Assembly: GCA_907163375.1 (NCBI GenBank)
Contig: CAJQUW010003469.1
Coordinates: 124,001-188,000, forward strand
DNA: 64,000 nucleotides
Source of the DNA: Prostheceraeus crozeri
Taxonomy: Eukaryota > Platyhelminthes > Polycladida > Euryleptidae
Direction of reading: 5' to 3'
Shown: piece by piece, positions 44,433-57,122 of the stretch
How the letters are laid out: every line of letters starts with the position of its first letter
Numbering within the stretch: the first letter of the stretch is position 1
Notes under the pieces: generated by a model
Databases searched by the model: none
What the model was told of the DNA's origin: nothing
Seen by the model: the letters and a program-made list of their open reading frames with translations, nothing else
Made by a program: the position numbers and the translations under genes

Positions 44433-45010
44433 AGTTATTTAGACATTAACATTTAGATGTATTCGTCCGATAATTTGAGAAACAGCTCATCATTAAGAAA
44501 GCAGATAACTTTAATCATGTCGGTGAATCAATCCCTTGATGCCATCGCGCTTTTCGGATGAATCGAACTCGTCTGCAGTGGATACTGCTACTTCTATTGA
44601 ACATTTTTCGTTCATTGATTTCACATGATTTGTTGTGCATTAGTGCATTATTACAACTGAATACACTTGGTGGATCTTTTAGTCTTAAAAATCGTGCCTT
44701 TCTTGTCATGAAAATTCCCCTCGACGGCCAACGTTTCCGGCAGATTCGAATACTTTTTATTATTGTGACAGTATTAGGAACACGATCAATGCAACGTTTT
44801 CCATGAAGCGTTTTTCCTGGGAAGTAAAATACTGAGATATAGGGAATGCCATTCAATTTATAATTGCTCCTGTGAACACTGCATTTATTCATTATCAGGA
44901 ATGAATGAAGTAACTTTGACCCTGCTTTGACAATGCAAGATTAATTATTTACACGAAATTGGTAAAGCTTCATTTTACAATACGAGTATTGTAAAAAGCT
45001 TTGCCAATGA
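44433..45010. other. Spacer ending in a palindrome
   Basis: Open frames around 44515-44892 show no domain. At 44959-45007 there is a strong palindrome centred on TTTTACAATACGAGTATTGT with arms GGTAAAGCTT and AAGCTTTGCC. It lies just before the inverted repeat that precedes the recombinase remnant. Confidence 0.5.
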
Positions 45011-45123
45011 GTGTATGTAATTTTATTCTATGCATAGATATAAGAAATTATGGCCATTGGAAACTTCTATGGTCATGTAGAAATCTCTTGCTCACTGGAT
45101 TTGTCAATCCGAACTTGTGATAT

Positions 45124-46138
45124 TTGAAATTTGATTCAAGAATCATAATAAAGGCTGCTACTCAAACAGACAGGCAGAGAGCGCTAAAACAGGTTATCAT
45201 GAAGCGATCAGCCAGCGAAATTATTGAAAACTTAACTCCACGTGCAAGTGCTAAGCTCTACAATAATGCGTGGGATTCTTTCATCAGATTTTCCGAGAAA
45301 GAAGATAAACCAACAGAAAGTGACTTCATCGAATACTTCGACTACATACAGCGTGAGAAAAATATGCTCCAACCAGTTTGTGGACATTTTATTCAATGAT
45401 TAACAACAAATTTCAAGGTTTATATGGAGAAAAGCTTCAGAAGTTTCCACGTTTAACATTATTACTGAAATCGTTTGAAGCAGGTCATCAAAGAAAAACA
45501 TCAAAATTCTTTACAAAAGAAGAAATTGATACTTATTTAACTGACGCATTAGATGAAAAAGAAAATATACATAGGAAAGCTGCCCTCGTTGTTGGATTTT
45601 ACGGTGGATTACGATGCGCAGACCTTGTTAATATAAATTGTGATGACTGCGAGTTTAGTGAGACCACTGGAATGTGGATCACATATAAAGTCAGCAAACA
45701 AAGGGGAGAGGAAATACGCAACAAATTCAATATTCCTCTCGAGTATTGCAATTATCTGGAGGCATATGATAATGAACTGAGTAGATTTAATGTGGGAAGT
45801 GAAAGGATGTTTAAAACATATCGTGAGAGAAAAGATGGTACATGGTACTATACGAAGCAGTCGATGGGGATACATGCACTGCGAAAAATCAGCTGCCATG
45901 TAGCGGGATTTCTTCAACTACCGGAACCCGAAAGGTATACCGGACATTGCTGCAGCGAATAAGCTCGCAGAGGCTAACGTTTCCTCAGTTGCTATGAAGC
46001 AGCATTTCAATTGGACATCGGAGAACACGGCAAGAAAGTATCTTGAAAACACTGACGCTTCCAAGTTAGAAATGTCCAAAAGAATGGCAGGTGGATCCGG
46101 TAGTGGCACCGAGAATCTCTCCCAAGAACATTTATTTT
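45124..46138 (+). pseudogene. Crypton-like tyrosine recombinase remnant
   Basis: Three frame segments (about 45184-45370, 45378-45955, 45935-46138) follow one another as one protein. A helical core-binding part (LTPRASAKLYNNAWDSFIRF) is followed by GGLRCADLV with the first catalytic arginine. Next come ISCHVAGFLQL and RYTGH, and then SSVAMKQHFNW and ARKYLENT, holding the last histidine/tryptophan and the tyrosine. The arginine of the H-x-x-R motif after RYTGH seems lost at the second frameshift. One more frameshift lies near 45370. Perfect 16-bp inverted repeats flank it (45021-45036 and 46465-46480). The enzyme would not be active. Confidence 0.65.
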
Positions 46139-49100
46139 GAAAACTGTAACCATGTTATCGTTAACCTTTGAACTGTTTTCTTGTCAAAGTAACAAGAATA
46201 AGTGATGAATATATATGTTTGCATTATTTAAAGTATTTTTCTTTGACTAAAAGGGTGTTTAACAAGACTACACTATTTTTGTAAATGGGTACAACGGGAT
46301 TAAATTAAGACTACTAAGATAATAAAAACAACGACACAAATCGTATAACTTGTTTTTTCTCCATGAACTGTAAAGTGGTCTCCATGAACTGTAAAGTTGT
46401 CCATGACCTGTAAAGTGCTACTTTACATCAACACTCTATGAATAGTAAAATGGGGATGTCTATGTATGCATAGAATAAAAAATCCAAAACTTTCCTGCTT
46501 TAGCATGCATAAGCATGTAGAATTTGAACTATCCTATCTCTGCAACAGGCCTTCGAAGCTCTCCCGCGGAAAGCGTAATTCTGCCTCCTGTACAATTATA
46601 GATATCTAGACCTCCTTGCTACAGGCACTCATAGATCATTTGTTTTTTTCTATTTCTGTGCTTTACTTTTAATTTCGAAAGCTTTTTGTATGTGCCACAT
46701 TAGAACTTCTATGTTGCATTTCCTGGGGAAGATTGTTTTTATTTTGCAACCCTGTATGTAAACCGATTGAAACCGCCTCAGCATACTATCTTGTAACCCC
46801 TATAGTAGTATTTAGGAAATTAGGACAAATTCCTGTCAGCTAGAAATAGTGAAATTAAATTAAATAAAACTTTTAGAGATATTAGCTATCATTCCATTAG
46901 GATCAGGTTACACAACAGTCCAGCAGTCCAAAGTCGATCAACAAGTAAATTCACGTGAACATACAACGTGAGCAAACAAACGTGTAGTTACAAAACTATT
47001 GGGATTGACGTGGGCAGAAGAAAAGACAAATGAACAGATGGCGGAACAGCCCGCGCGTGGAGACCAAAAACAATCTCATGGCCAATGCAAGCGAGCAGGA
47101 TCATTACGAAACCATCATTCAAACAAGCAAGAAGAGGATATATAAACGGCGGTGCCGACGACCAAACAACAACGACATTGAGTGACGACTGCGTTGAAGT
47201 AACAACATTTGACTAACTTTGTAACTCTGCTCCCTATCTCTTGAAGGTGAGACACAGAGTTGCTAACCATCTTTTTAATTAAGTTTCCGCTCCCGGTTAC
47301 GGTGAGACTCGGAAACCCTTTTATGCCATTGTCCAAAATTGTGTTCATCTTGATTAATTGGATCTTACTTTCACCAGTTGTTGTTTTATTCAACACTATC
47401 AGTTTGGGATTGCAGTCATAGGTTAGTAAATATTGGGACCGTAATATTGAGGTACAGTTAAACCTTAATATTACAATCTTATAACGCCGTGGTTCTACTA
47501 AACATTTCAACAAATGTATACAGTAAGTACATGTAGGTACACGTGCAAGTTTAGCCAATTTATGACATATTGTACGACGCATGGATACATCGTACTTAGA
47601 AATCGTTATTTTTTCCTATGAATGAAAGTCATTATACTGCCAATAGGGTCATATTGCCATGATTCAAATATAAAAGAAGAGCTTCTGTAATTAGTTAGAC
47701 GTATTAACTTTTCACTATCCACATAGATTTCATAATATAAAATATAATTTCTTAGTAGTAAACAAATCAGTTGTGTACAATGTATGCACTTATGTCATGG
47801 AAAGACATGACCACTATACATAAAACATCAGTCCTTATACACGCTTAAAAGTACAGAAAACTGTTTAAAAGCATGTCGCTGCCTTTTAAATTTGGTAACC
47901 CTCGACATCTCTTGCAAACCACTACTTGCAACCCAATTTGGTTGCCCACCACTGGTGTACTGGATGCATGGTTCACGACTGCAGGAAAGCAGAATGTAGC
48001 CTGTCGGAGAGCTCCCACTTGTTGACTGCATCTTAAGGTCATCTTCTTGGTGTGGTTATCCCAAATGAGTCTATCGTTGATTTCTTGAATTCTTCAAGCT
48101 GTTGTTATCCGAGGTAAATGGGAAGATGCTTGTCGGTTTTTGTCCCGCGCTCAGCTGTTGTACATGAGTATCTAACCGGAGACTGAAGATGTAAAAAAAC
48201 TGAACAGCTTGATTCCTGAATATCTCAATCACGGGATAATATATTTCTCCAATTTTCATACTTGCAAATAGCAACTGTAGCAAATGGCAAGCTCGAGTTT
48301 ATTATTAATTTAATTCTCGAAATTTAATCGCAAAACCGCATCATTCGGTTACTGAAAAGTGAAAATAGCGTTGACGATTATATTGGCCCAGGTATCTGTT
48401 GTGTGTGAACTTAGGGCAGCTTTGTCTTCTTCAGTTTTTCCTACTTCAGGCGGAATTCGGCTATATAATTCCAATCCCGGGAGTTTGACATTCTTATCCC
48501 ATGATTGGAATCCCTAAACACGAGCTATAGAAGATGTCCTGAAGTACGTGTATCCGAAGTTTTGTGATTTATTTGGATTTGCGAATTTTAGACAAGCTTG
48601 AAAGCGTGAGGGACAACTGACATAAGAGTCTGCCCATCATTTAGATGATGGTTGCTTTTCCCCAAGCAGATCTAAACTGTTAAGACAGAAACTCGTGCTT
48701 CCACTTTCATATTTTGTTTCCATGAGCCACCTAGACGAAACCACACTTCCACCAATTGATGCATTCATTAATGATTGGAAAGGCTCATGATGTTCAGAGG
48801 GGAGAACGAGCTCACACAAAGAACATATGATATTATTGGTCGTATGTAGAGTTAGATGCAACTTATTAGATACCGTTTCCGAGGCACTTCGAGTCATAGA
48901 GAAAGTATATTTAGGTAGAGTGGCAACTCAGCATTTATTAAATCCCCAAATTGGGTACCTAGTCGCTTCGGAGTCGTCCAGAATGGCGTCGGATTTGTTC
49001 AGCCTCTCATGTGCAGCTGCATTCAAACGGACCAGTGTAGCATGTGAGGTACAACGAACGACCTCACATTCCACGTCACCATCTTTCACTTCTTATTTCT

Positions 49101-49502
49101 ACCATTATGATTTCGCTTGATGACGACCCGGACAGTCTCATTACTGTTACTGCCGGACGCAAATCTACCTTTTTGATCAGACGCAGAATCGGTGATCCTT
49201 CCACGGAAAGAGCCTGTCTATCAACTCGTTGGTTTCTAAAGTGTGTGGTCGTGTCTCCGCTGATCTCTCTCGCTGGTTTGTGATTCTTCGCGATAACTTC
49301 GGTCTCCGTGCTCCGTTTTTCTTCGTTCTTTCTGGATCGGGTGTGTTATTGGACTCTTGTATTGTGGTCGTCGTTTCTGCTCGGTTTCTCCGTTGCTCAA
49401 ATTCATAAATAGGAATTTACGTCGCTTCCTCGTCTGATTCGTGTTCATCGGCACTTCTCTCACAGTTGTTAGCGTGTTGTTCCCGTGCTGTGTGCCAGTC
49501 AA
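46139..49502. other. Spacer with possible promoter, no supported gene
   Basis: Short tandem copies of CCATGAACTGTAAAGT lie at about 46363-46420, just after the recombinase remnant. A TATA-like GATATATAAACGG at about 47138-47149 sits in a context resembling a promoter or solo LTR, but no ends or partner repeat can be fixed. The 155-residue minus frame at 47115-47582 covers it and has no domain. Frames at 48637-49502 are likewise unsupported. Confidence 0.4.
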
Positions 49503-50068
49503 TTTTTACTCCCGCCAAAATTTACTCCCCAGTAAATTTTTCCTAGGATATTTTTATTCCCCAGTAAATTTTGCATAGGAAATTTTTACTCCCCCAGTAA
49601 ATTTTTCCTAGGATATTTTTACTCCCCCAGTAATTTACAGCGGAACCAATCTGACGACTTTGGAGTTGGAGATATGAGATAGAATTTCACAATTCTGATT
49701 GCAGATTCGTTCTTAGGAACCTCAAATTGATGGGACTAGCATGAATTGAAGAAAACAGTAGTCAGTAACAAAAAATGGTTCCGCTAACTTCACAAACTGA
49801 CTTCCAAAAAAGTAAAATCGCAGTAAAATCGCATTTACTGAGCAAAAACTGGTTTTTTGTGGGATAACAATGACAGATTTGAAATCAGCGAGTCAAACTG
49901 CATCGGATAGGCTAAATTTACTAGGGAGTAGAATATTCTAGGCCAAATTTACTGGGGGAGTAAATTTTGTCAGGGGGGAGTAAATATTTCCTAGGCAAAT
50001 TTTACTGGGGGAGTAAAAATTTCCTAGGAAAAATTTACTGGGGAGTAAATTTTGTCAGGGAGTAAAAA
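49503..50068. mobile_element. Palindromic foldback element with modular repeats
   Basis: The left arm (49503-49637) repeats modules such as TTTTACTCCCCCAGTAAATT and TTCCTAGGA. The right arm (49908-50068) carries the same modules in reverse complement. About 270 bp of unrelated sequence lies between. Each module is itself nearly palindromic. The right edge abuts a reverse-transcriptase fragment, so the element may have inserted into a retrotransposon. Confidence 0.75.
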
Positions 50069-50073
50069 TAAAC

Positions 50074-50543
50074 TGTTACACCGGGCGACTTGGTGCGATC
50101 ACATTGATAATATCGTCAGAACAGCATCCCGCAGACTGTATCCCATTCGTATACTCAAACCCTGCATATCATCTGATCAGTTAAAGACTGTATACTATGC
50201 AACAGTTCGCTCACTATTCGAGTATTGTGCCCCACTATTTCAAGGTTTATCTAACACAGACGCCAATCGCCTTGAGCGTGCTCAAAAACGATTTCATAAA
50301 GTGATATGTACCGATTGTGAATGTGCTGGAAATTGTATGGCCTCTCTGAACCAGAGACGAGACACTTTATCTCAACGATTTCTTAGAGCCGTCATGAAGC
50401 CAAATCATATATTGAACAAGTTGTTGCCGGAGAGATCGGTATCAGGCCGGTTCATACTGCCAGTTCGGAGAACTTGTCGACGCGGAAATTCATTCTTTTT
50501 GAAAGCTTGCAGCTGTTATAATCATGAGCATCAACGCAGTTAA
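50074..50543 (+). pseudogene. Reverse-transcriptase C-terminal fragment (non-LTR)
   Basis: The frame begins WCDHIDNIVRTASRRLYPIR and continues with QLKTVYYATVRSLFEYC and NRLERAQKRF. This is the thumb and C-terminal region common in CR1/Jockey-type retrotransposons. The catalytic part is absent. The same family recurs at 57123-57953 (RRLYILRILKRF). No intact element remains. Confidence 0.75.
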
Positions 50544-50943
50544 AGTTAATTACTTCTCTACATATTCTTTTGTGTATTTTCGATACTTTCCCCAGTACTT
50601 TTTCATGTTCAAAGACATCACTTGATCTTTTGTATGACTTCCATGTAAAAACCGATTTCCATTCATTGAGAAATATACGCATTTTATTATTACTATTATT
50701 ATTTAATGTTTGTAGGACATTCCGATCCTAGGTAATATCCATCTCATTTGGATGAAACTGTCAGCCATCACCTTTAACTCAGAAAGTCTTCTGCCTTCCA
50801 TAAGGAAAGATCACACCGTTTATTTCAAGAAATTCATCGCAGTACGATACTGCGTCCTTGCTGACCAACATCAGGGGTAAGGACGGCTTTGAGTCGCCGT
50901 GTACTCGCGTACCGTCCAGGGGTAATTCGAGGAGGATGCAAGG

Positions 50944-51641
50944 CAGGGATGGGGAGTCCCATCATTTTGATAGGACTCCGACTCCGGTTGGCAAGTATAT
51001 ATAGCCTAGTTTTTTGAAAAAAAAGTGGTAACCTACATCATAGATCATTATTGGCTTACCTAAACATGTCTTTAGTGATCATTGCTGCATCAATTATCAA
51101 TCATTTTCGATGAAAGTTTATCAAATGTCGCTTTAAGTTAGATGCATGCGACTCGGCTCCTCCCATCTTCTTGATGTGTGCTTCACACGGTTTTTCTCCA
51201 GTCTCCACCAGGCAGGAAAATCCCCCATGCTTCTCCAAAAAAAAAAATATGAGTACATTTTCGATTTTAATATGCGCTTTGAAGGAGAGATCACACACGA
51301 TTAACGTGAGGATAAGAGGCAATGTTTTCAAACAGACTAGTATTTCATTTTTGTCTCTGACGTGACCTTTGGTCAGAGACAAAAATCGAAGCTAGGAAGG
51401 CTTATCTTCTCTACTAAATCACAGTGAAAAGACAATCCTTTTTTCATTATCACGGTTCATTCCGTCAACTATTACAAGCTTTGCATGCAGCAGTGTCTCT
51501 GTACTTTTGTTTGACGGAGAAAGTTGACATCAAGACAGTGACAGCTATGCATGATGATAAATAACTTGTTTGTATTATATTTCGCATCTAGTTATAAGCC
51601 GGAGTCCTACCATTTGATAGGACTTCGACTCCGCATCCCTG
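50944..51641. mobile_element. hAT element, internally deleted, with BED-finger remnant
   Basis: The ends CAGGGATGGGGAGTC (left) and, in reverse, CAGGGATGCGGAGTC (right) are inverted repeats. ATGCAAGG flanks both sides exactly (50936-50943 and 51642-51649), a perfect 8-bp duplication. A minus-strand frame (51101-51382) ends HASNLKRHLINFH with upstream cysteine, matching a BED zinc finger, the usual N-terminus of hAT transposases. The rest of the transposase is missing. The perfect duplication suggests a fairly recent insertion. Confidence 0.85.
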
Positions 51642-53928
51642 ATGCAAGGCGAACGGGGCGAAACAGAGAAACATGTATCTACACACACCAAATCGCATAC
51701 ACGCAGTCCTAACGTTCTTAGCTAGAAATGACCTAGGCAGTGACGCTTATTACCTATATCTACATCACTCAAAATATGAATGCTAGAAAAATGAGGACTT
51801 CGAAGATAATTAATGAGAAAGAAGCATTTCTATCTCATGTTGATAGCTCTTTCAATCTGTCAAATAACTGGGTGCACACGGAGGCATCATAGAAATTGCT
51901 GCTGATGTTGTTTTATCTTATCTGTCTTGGGGGATGGAAGGCTTCACATCGAAACTATAGGAAGCGGCTCACTTAGTGACTGAATAGATGAAGTCAGATC
52001 AAGCTGCTGACATCGCTACACTTAAAGGTTGTCGTCTCAAACTCAAAAAGTATATGTACGATTTCCATTTCTTTTACATGCGGGTATGAAATATTCCCAA
52101 CTGCTTGTATCTGAAGTTTTGTAGTTTTGTGACGATTGGTTCTTTTTTGTGGATGCGGTACAAAAAGAAACGAAAGTAGAGTGTGAGTGTGACGCGGTTG
52201 CAGGTCAGTAATCTTGAGAAGGACGTTCCCGACATAAACATGCACAAGTAAATGACGTGACTGAGAATCTGATTGTGAACTGGATACAATTTTCGGTTGT
52301 GTCACTGTGTGTGCGTGTTTGATGGGGTTCAAGAGAGTCTTCTACAGCTTCACTGATAAAAGCATCCTACCTCTTCATGGGCTCAGAAATGACCAGGCAT
52401 GTCTTCATTCGCATGTGAACCTGCTTGCTTCATTGTGCTATGCCACTATTCAGAGGGTGTAATACATTCATCGTTAGTAGCTCATCAGAGAATAGTTTGC
52501 AGCATGCAACAAAATCAACATGTCATATCTTCATTAGAGGTGCATCGGAAACAATATTGCGGGATACCTGAGTCATGGAATTTTCATGACTGATTGAAGT
52601 TGAAAAGACATACAATCACGGAAAACTCCCAAAATTTTCCCAATGGCATCCGCTGATATTATAAAAGTCTTGTAATTTGCAATTCCGCTAGCGCTATGAC
52701 ACTGCTATGCTCAATTATTTAGATTCGGTACTGCAATTTCAATGTTGATGCTAGTATGATTGTTGCCTGTCCTACATACTCAGTGCAGTTCGTTGACCAA
52801 TTTATGATCGACAAGCTTGCGGCTCAAAATTTCTGTCGGCCCACCTCCGCTAGTAAAATAGTCTTATTTACCTAACCAATGATCAATTCCCATTCTTATT
52901 TCAATGTGCACACTCATGTACATTCTTGATTGTCATCTTGACAATGTTGTCTTAGCACTGATACTGCACTTTCAGCGAAAAGCAATTGTTTCTGGTTGAC
53001 TAACAATATCACGAGCTGATCGAAAATCCGCATATCTCGATAATAATCACCATCAAACTGAACAAGATGTTACAGTCACAGAATTAGACCAGAATTAGAA
53101 ACAGAAGAAGAGATGACCTGTCTAATTCTGTGTTTACAGCAGATCAAATAACATTTTCCAGCAATTTTTCAGTGTAAATTTTATTCAACCAGTAACGAGG
53201 ATCGGTAGAGTAGAGGGATTAGTAGAGGGAGTAGCTGGATTATGGCAAGCACAATAGAGAAGGATCGACGCTGAAAGTGATGATGGTTGTTTGCGTACAC
53301 ACGATTTCTGTCTGACTGCTATTGTCGCCTATCACCTATAAGCAGCTACGCTACACAAGTGCTTTGTTGTGTCACTTGCAGTTATCTTGTATGATAAATT
53401 CGTCACTGACGATGTTATGAATTCATCTGACGAAAGAATGTCATATGTTTTGCACCGTGTGGAACCATATCCTGAAACAGTTCCATATTCTACTGATCTT
53501 AGATGTCGAATATTCTTTTTTACGTCTAGGAACAGCCCCTTTCTCATACACAGTCGTGAAAATGCTGATCAATAGAATGAGCACAGGAGCAATTGGTTTA
53601 TCAACAGGAAATGTGAAAATTGGATTTAGTCTAAAGGTATATCAAAAGCCGAATATTATTTTTGAACTCTTTTGAATATCTGCATCTAATCGACTTTCTG
53701 TGGGTTCTGGATAATGTTTTGATGATAGGTTTGGATCAAGCTTAAGTTGCCCTCCATGGATAAAAGTGGAACCGTGGATAGAAAGGATTTACCAATGAAA
53801 ATCTCGCCGTCCCTATCTACCCTGTCTCTAGGGCTAAACATGGTTTCTTAAACGATCCTTTACAGATCCATTGTCAAGTAGTATTACTGATTCATCTTCC
53901 GAATTTTGACGTTGTTAGTTCTGCATGA
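51642..53928. other. Spacer without a supported gene
   Basis: Only short open frames occur (for example minus 51994-52332). None has a domain or splice structure I can support. Confidence 0.45.
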
Positions 53929-54262
53929 GCTGAATGAAAGTGCAACTGCGCTCTTCGCTTACGCGGATACATATATTCTTGTTTTGTGCTTATCAAGATT
54001 CTGAGAATTTCGCGATTATCTTCCATTCTCGTGCATGAGCTTCCAAGATAGGTTTAGTATTTTTTACATATTACATTTGTAACATAACATTTCATTCTAC
54101 AGTTGCTGAATGAAAGCACAACTGCGCTCTTCGCTTACGCGGATACATATATTCTTGTTTTGTGCTTGTCATGATTATAAGAATTTCGCGATTTTCTTCC
54201 ATGCTCTTGCATGATCTTCCAGAATAGGTTTAGTATTTGTTTACATATTACATTTGTAATAC
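53929..54262 (+). repeat. 176-bp tandem duplication
   Basis: GCTGAATGAAAG at 53929 and 54105 starts two copies that share CAACTGCGCTCTTCGCTTAC and TTTAGTATT. The copies are about 90 percent alike. No gene lies within. Confidence 0.8.
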
Positions 54263-55502
54263 CCTCGGCTTGAAATGCTTGAGTTTCCGTTTCTTCTTTT
54301 AAGTGCTAATGGATCATAGTCATAATTGATAACATCTGTGAAATGCGCATATGTGAAAGGTGCTGATTGGAGACCTCTGCATTAGTCAAATGATGACGTA
54401 AACCTGCAGAACAAGAGAAGCCGGTTGTCCATGGGATGGCACAATGATTGCATGGGCTAAAACTTGTTTGTTGTCAATTGTCTTTTTTGGCGTAGTTGTT
54501 GGCAATAAATGTTTACAATCATTATCTGGTGATTTTGTAGTTCGATTCTTTGTGTGACTTATTCTACAGTGGTTGCTAATGAGAAATGAGCTTAACGTAA
54601 ATGGACAAAGCCTTTCAAACATCCTATGCAAGATATGAATTAGTCAGAACATGAATTTCCAGGAAGGATGTGACAAGAAAACATCAAGGTCAGATACATC
54701 AGATAGAAGTTCAGCAGTGATGGGCTGCATTTAATTCGTTACTATCTTTTTGAATTAACATGAACATGGAAGAAGTCATTTCGTCAAATATTTATGTTTG
54801 TGACTTGTCTAGGCCAAATTGACCTTTACCCATTCCGATTGATTCCTCGAAGAACCAACACCTCTGCTTATAAATCACTCTAATTGGACGGATAATTCTT
54901 AAAATTCTTCGTCATTGCTGATACTAGTATGCGCACTTTTGACTGAAGAATCGATACGTTATTCATCGACAGTGCGCATTCCTTGCTGCTGTCACACATC
55001 CAATAACAACCATAGAAATGCATCGATTTAATCCACGCGCAGCAGAGCTATCAACTGGCTGAACTCTCATACATTCATACAACTGAACAACACGGCTGCA
55101 AGCTACAGCGTCGGTGAGAGAGAGACAACCCACCAAGCATTGACACAAGGCATAGATCTAAATATAGAGCGCTTTACACTGCGTTGAGTTTGCGCATTCT
55201 CTTCACTGCCACACGCCTGCAGTCGCCAATTGTCACGCAGTTTATTAGAAATGAAGTCGTAGTGCAAGCCTTATGTCTTTGCTTATGCAATGGTAAATGT
55301 AATGCTTGGAATGAGGGAGAGCTCATCGATCGATGAACAGAAAACAACTTTGTAAATGTGAAATAATTGACCAATAGCCATTCCATTTTGAAGTGCTTCA
55401 GCTTTTCTACGCAACAAAAATTTAATGATTAAAAGTTACATAATAATCATAAATAACATAATTTCAATTGAAAATTGATTGGATGTGCATCGGTGAAAAA
55501 TC
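54263..55502. other. Spacer without a supported gene
   Basis: Nothing beyond short, unrelated open frames is visible. Confidence 0.45.
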
Positions 55503-55575
55503 GGAAAACAGTTGTTTCCTCGATGCTGTTCATTTCAAATACCAATAAACAGCATCGAAGAAGAAACTGTTTTCC
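55503..55575. ncRNA. Pre-miRNA-like hairpin (candidate)
   Basis: Two 28-nt arms (55503-55530 and 55548-55575) pair with only three mismatched positions and enclose a 17-nt loop. The left arm starts GGAAAACAGTT and ends CGATGCTGTT. Length, loop size and small internal bulges are in the range of animal microRNA precursors. A short MITE or chance palindrome would look the same, and no expression evidence exists here. Confidence 0.35.
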
Positions 55576-56930
55576 CCATAATCTCAATAATTATTTAAAA
55601 CGTCTCATTAGTGTTACAGGTTTAATGTTAAGATGTTCAAAAATTTCTGTCTCGCACATCTTATGTCATTTATCCTGTGATGCCACACAGTATTTCAAAG
55701 CAGCATAATCATGCATACGCATTAAACAAGCGCGCACAAGCAGCCGATCTACTTCACGTTTTACTGTACATGAACATGCATTGATGAATTCGTGATACTG
55801 AGAGCTTATCTACATTCAACGAACGATATATTGACGGTATTACAGTTTGACCGTACAACAAGTGAGAATACAAACATAGAAATCAACAGGATCATAATAT
55901 GAACTAGAATGGACTGTAGTTAAAAGAAAGAAAATCTAGAATGGACGATGAGAGAATGACCATGCAACATTAAAAGAAAGGGATCTTATCCGTTAAACCT
56001 CCACTAGTGTAATTCCTCGAAATCAAAATAGTAGGCCCCACCACTCATGAAAACTCCAATAATCAAATCTAAGGCACATTTTCGTTACTAACCTATGAAG
56101 GAGGACGAAATGAAGTGCATGTATGACCCTTTGTCTCCAAGAAAATTAACCGTTTCAGACAGCGTTTGAATAGAAGTCAGGCGAAGCAATTAGACTGGTA
56201 CAATCCATGTGCAATCCTATAATTATGTGAGACATCATCGTGCGAGCAGAAGTTTATAGGGACATTCGGTAGAGAGGAATCGATTGTTTGACACTTAATT
56301 AATTTTTGCAGTGACATAAAGCTGGTCAGAAATCAGGCAATGAAAAGTGGCAAGTGCCAAATATTTAACGGAACAGACCCAATGAAAAAATCACGTGATA
56401 AACAATGAATGAAACAAACGTGAACGTGAACATGATAGACAATGAATGACATTCGCCATTTTTCGCTAGAGAACAACAGTGACACAATCGACGGTAGTCA
56501 AGTTGATTTAAATGGTATTTTGGAAATTCTATATGATTGTGTGAAACATTTCTTTCGTAAAGAGCGAATTGTATTCTGCTGATTATGCTGATGCCACTAG
56601 GCCTAATTTCTGTCAGTCAGACTTATATGAGTTATTCAAATCAATTTTACATAATTCGTCTATCTTTCTTATGCCAGCATGATTGATGAAGAACAGTATG
56701 CGGTGCACGACAAAGAGAAAGTTCTAAGAATATTATGTTAAGATGACCAAGCCACTTGGTTATACTGCTTTGCGCAGGCCTACTTTGACTGATGTGTGGT
56801 ACTTCTGCTTTATCCCTCACCAACCCTTCTCCCAAATGCCTCTATTGTTCTTGGAACGATTAATCTTATTCAATGATCATCAAACTTGCTGAAAGAATTT
56901 TCCAGGTTATAAGCAATACGGGCATATAAT
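55576..56930. other. Spacer without a supported gene
   Basis: No coding or RNA feature could be supported. Confidence 0.45.
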
Positions 56931-57119
56931 TTGAAGTCAATTCAATATGATGATGCTGATGATGACGATGATGATAACTTCATTCAACCTCACGGACTAC
57001 AAGTGACAATCGGCAAGAGCACGACAAAGAAAATACAAGTGACATACATGCATATCAATGCAGCAACGTTAGAAAAGCACGAATCACGAATTTGGGCAGA
57101 ATTCAACAAAGGAGGATGA
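56931..57119 (+). CDS. Small acidic ORF of doubtful status
   Basis: A 62-residue frame carries a run of aspartates (DDADDDDDD) encoded by GATGATGAC repeats, followed by a mixed region. A TTTTCCAG acceptor-like sequence lies about 35 bp upstream. It directly precedes the reverse-transcriptase fragment at 57123. No domain is recognised and it could be chance. Confidence 0.2.
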   Translation: MKSIQYDDADDDDDDNFIQPHGLQVTIGKSTTKKIQVTYMHINAATLEKHESRIWAEFNKGG

Positions 57120-57122
57120 GAA

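Noticed and set aside
46900..47440. Solo LTR
   Set aside because: A TATA-like box is present, but no TG...CA ends, target duplication or second copy could be identified.
47115..47582. 155-residue minus-strand frame
   Set aside because: No domain or homologous frame. It runs across a TATA-like region on the other strand, so it is more likely chance.
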